Assembly (NCBI GenBank): GCA_937959145.1
Contig: CALGMC010000254.1
Span: forward strand, 1-7,042
Direction: 5' to 3'
DNA: 7,042 nucleotides
Origin: an uncultured Chlorobiales bacterium
GTDB taxonomy: Bacteria > Bacteroidota > Chlorobiia > Chlorobiales > Thermochlorobacteraceae
Shown here: positions 5,516 to 7,042 of the stretch, piece after piece
How the letters are laid out: every line of letters begins with the position of its first letter
How positions within the stretch are numbered: the stretch's first letter is position 1
Notes under the pieces: model-generated
Told to the model about the DNA's origin: nothing
Databases searched by the model: none
Seen by the model: the letters and a program-made list of their open reading frames with translations, nothing else
Made by a program: the position numbers and the translations under genes

Positions 5516-6367
5516 TTACTTCTCACCGAGTTGGAACCGCGCAAAGCCTTTCACTTCCACAGAGCCTGCTTCTTTGAGAAGTTCGGCAACGCTCTTGCCG
5601 CCGTCTTTAATAAACGGCTGGTCAAGTAAGACGACTTCTTGGTAATACTTTTCAAGCCGACCGTTCACAATGCGCTCAACGACTTGCGCGGGTTTGCCTT
5701 CGTTTTGGGCTTGTTCACGCAAAATTTCGGCTTCTTTTTCAATTTTTTCTTTTGGAACTTCGGCGCGTGTTAAGGCAAGCGGGGCGGCGGCGGCAACTTG
5801 CATTGCGATGTCTTTGCCAATCGTGCCGATGTTTCCATTAACGCCCGTCAAATGCACAAGCGACGCGAGTTTCGAGCCAGGGTGAATGTAAGAGACGACA
5901 ACGCCATCGGTTGATTCAATCAGCGATAGGCGACTAACCGCGATTTTTTCGCCAAGTCGCCCCGTCATCATTTCAACGGCTTGTGAAACGGGAAGATTAT
6001 CGAACTCACTTCCGAGCGTTGCACTTAAAAGCGATTCAAGCGTTGAAGACTTGGTTTGAAGTGCGAGTTGCGCAACGGCGTTAGCGAAATTCAAAAATCC
6101 TTCGTTGCGGGCGACGAAGTCTGTTTCGCAGTTGACTTCAACCATAGCGGCGAGTTTGTTATCAGGTGTTGAAACGACAACGATTGCGCCTTCTTTCGCT
6201 TCACGGTCAGCGCGTTTTGCCGCCGCCGCCGCGCCTTGCTTGCGAAGATACTCGATGGCTTTTTCAATGTCGCCGTCCGATTGCTCGAGGGCTTTTTTGC
6301 AATCCGCCATGCCCGCGTTGGTTTTATCGCGGAGTTCCTTAACTAACTTTGCTGAAATTTCTGCCAT
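5516..6367 (-). CDS. tsf: Translation elongation factor Ts
   Basis: EF-Ts is the nucleotide exchange factor that recharges EF-Tu by releasing GDP during protein synthesis. At 283 residues it has the same length as E. coli EF-Ts. The N-terminal UBA-like domain (about 1-55) shows the signature VKELRDKTNAGMADCKKAL (9-27), then DGDIEKAIEYLRKQG (31-45). The EF-Tu-contacting motif CETDFVARNE (80-89) contains the TDFV core that reaches into the nucleotide site. A two-part dimerisation/core domain follows, with SYIHPGSKLASLVHLTG, the helix DIAMQVAAAAPLALTRAEVP, and a C-terminal NGRLEKYYQEVVLLDQPFIKD leading to the FARFQLGEK end. The start MAEISAKLVKELR is standard; no Shine-Dalgarno site precedes the ATG at 6367. 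It lies 72 bases after rpsB on the same strand, the conserved rpsB-tsf order. A strong terminator follows at once. Confidence 0.97.
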   Translation of the reverse strand: MAEISAKLVKELRDKTNAGMADCKKALEQSDGDIEKAIEYLRKQGAAAAAKRADREAKEGAIVVVSTPDNKLAAMVEVNCETDFVARNEGFLNFANAVAQLALQTKSSTLESLLSATLGSEFDNLPVSQAVEMMTGRLGEKIAVSRLSLIESTDGVVVSYIHPGSKLASLVHLTGVNGNIGTIGKDIAMQVAAAAPLALTRAEVPKEKIEKEAEILREQAQNEGKPAQVVERIVNGRLEKYYQEVVLLDQPFIKDGGKSVAELLKEAGSVEVKGFARFQLGEK

Positions 6368-6439
6368 TGTTTTGAAGATGGAGTTTTGAGTATTCCAAAT
6401 TGAGGCAGTCTCTAAAACGCCTCGTCAGGTTATGGTTTC
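6368..6439. other. rpsB-tsf intergenic spacer with a small inverted repeat
   Basis: This 72-base spacer contains GAGGC (6402-6406) and GCCTC (6419-6423), which can form a 5-base-pair stem with a 12-base loop. No T-run follows on either strand, so it is not an intrinsic terminator. It could be an RNA-processing or stability hairpin between the two genes, or chance. I see no reading frame and no clear ribosome binding site for tsf. Confidence 0.3.
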
Positions 6440-7042
6440 TTACTCTTTTTCTGTGGCTTCTTCGACAGCGTCTTCTTCCTTTTGAGCCGTTGTCGCATTG
6501 ATAATTGCATCTGCAAATGCCGCTGTAATCAGTTCAATCGAGCGAATGGAGTCGTCATTTGCCGGAATGATGTGCGTAATGTTATCAGGGTCGCAGTTCG
6601 TATCGACAATCGCGAAAATCGGAATGCCGAGCAAGTTCGCTTCTTTAATCGCGATGTGCTCTTTTTTGACATCAACCACGAAGAGCGCGGCAGGGAGGCG
6701 CGTCATTTCCGAAACGCCGCCTAAAATTTTGACGAGTTTTTCTTTTTCGCGCGTGAGCATCAAGCGTTCTTTTTTCGTGATGATGTCGAAAGTGCCGTCG
6801 TTTTCCATGCGCTCAATCGAGTTGAGACGTCGGACACTTTGGCGAATCGTGGAGAAGTTCGTGAGCATGCCGCCGAGCCAACGCTCTGCCACATATGGCA
6901 TGCCACAGCGCGTAGCCTGTTCGGCGATGATGACTTTGGCTTGCTTCTTTGTGCCAACGAACAAAATTTCTTTTCCTGTTGATGCAATCGCCTCAACCGC
7001 GTTCAAGGCGTCTTCCGCCATTGCAACGGTTTTTTTGAGGTC
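6440..7042 (-). CDS. rpsB: 30S ribosomal protein S2 (5' truncated by window end)
   Basis: S2 is a structural protein of the small ribosomal subunit, needed for S1 binding and mRNA engagement. The frame is open to the last base (DLKKTVAMAED...), so the Met coded at 7019-7021 is internal, and about 50 N-terminal residues lie outside the window; 200 residues are present. Recognisable elements: the helix DLKKTVAMAEDALNAVEAIA, the strand GKEILFVGTKKQA, the near-universal RWLGGMLTNFSTIRQSVRRL, a basic coil with LTREKEKL, KILGGVSEMTRLPAALFVVD, the EHIAIKEANLLGIPIFAIVDTNCDP signature, and IPANDDSIRSI. It ends in an acidic tail (DAVEEATEKE), as in many S2 proteins. It is first in the visible rpsB-tsf-pyrH cluster, and its codon use matches tsf. 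Confidence 0.97.
   Translation of the reverse strand, partial: DLKKTVAMAEDALNAVEAIASTGKEILFVGTKKQAKVIIAEQATRCGMPYVAERWLGGMLTNFSTIRQSVRRLNSIERMENDGTFDIITKKERLMLTREKEKLVKILGGVSEMTRLPAALFVVDVKKEHIAIKEANLLGIPIFAIVDTNCDPDNITHIIPANDDSIRSIELITAAFADAIINATTAQKEEDAVEEATEKE

Noticed and set aside
1..7042. CRISPR arrays, tRNA or rRNA genes, insertion sequences, toxin-antitoxin pairs
   Set aside because: Looked for on both strands; no regularly spaced repeats, cloverleaf sequences, transposase motifs or paired small genes were seen.

Overview
The window looks like two unrelated bacterial genomes joined near base 1630. Bases 1 to about 1630 are GC-rich (38 of 60 bases in row 61-120, counted by hand). They carry cyanobacterium-like genes: the 3' half of prmA, a small conserved protein that resembles the cyanobacterial pilus/biofilm protein EbsA, and the 3' half of hisS. 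Bases from about 1640 to 7042 are poorer in GC (24 of 60 in row 2161-2220). They carry genes that resemble the Chlorobi/Bacteroidota group: a Wzz-type chain-length protein, a Wza-type SLBB export protein, a tiny membrane protein, pyrH, tsf and rpsB. Both taxonomic assignments are inferred from protein character. A phototrophic, possibly hot-spring, mat holding both a unicellular cyanobacterium and a Chlorobi relative would fit, but no database search supports this.

Layout. 2-466 (+) is PrmA, cut by the window start. 511-933 (+) is the EbsA-like protein, which overlaps the hisS end by 20 bases tail to tail. 914-2887 (-) is one open reading frame of 657 residues: residues 1 to about 419 are a nearly complete Wzz-type inner-membrane protein, and residues from about 420 are the C-terminal part of histidyl-tRNA synthetase. 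2884-4530 (-) is the SLBB export protein, coupled to the Wzz start by an ATGA overlap. 4538-4729 (+) is a 63-residue two-helix membrane protein. 4717-5454 (-) is pyrH, 5479-5508 is a strong minus-strand terminator, 5516-6367 (-) is tsf, and 6440-7042 (-) is rpsB, cut by the window end.

How the genes relate. rpsB, tsf and pyrH form the classic conserved translation/nucleotide cluster, here with a strong hairpin terminator between tsf and pyrH. The SLBB/Wzz pair is a translationally coupled two-gene unit for capsule or exopolysaccharide export; no glycosyltransferase or flippase is visible. The in-frame Wzz-HisRS fusion is the most striking object. The likeliest explanation is an assembly chimera rather than a new enzyme, because the HisRS part lacks motifs 1 and 2 and because base composition, ribosome-binding-site style and gene type all change at the same point. 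I found no CRISPR array, tRNA, rRNA, insertion sequence or convincing novel defence system.
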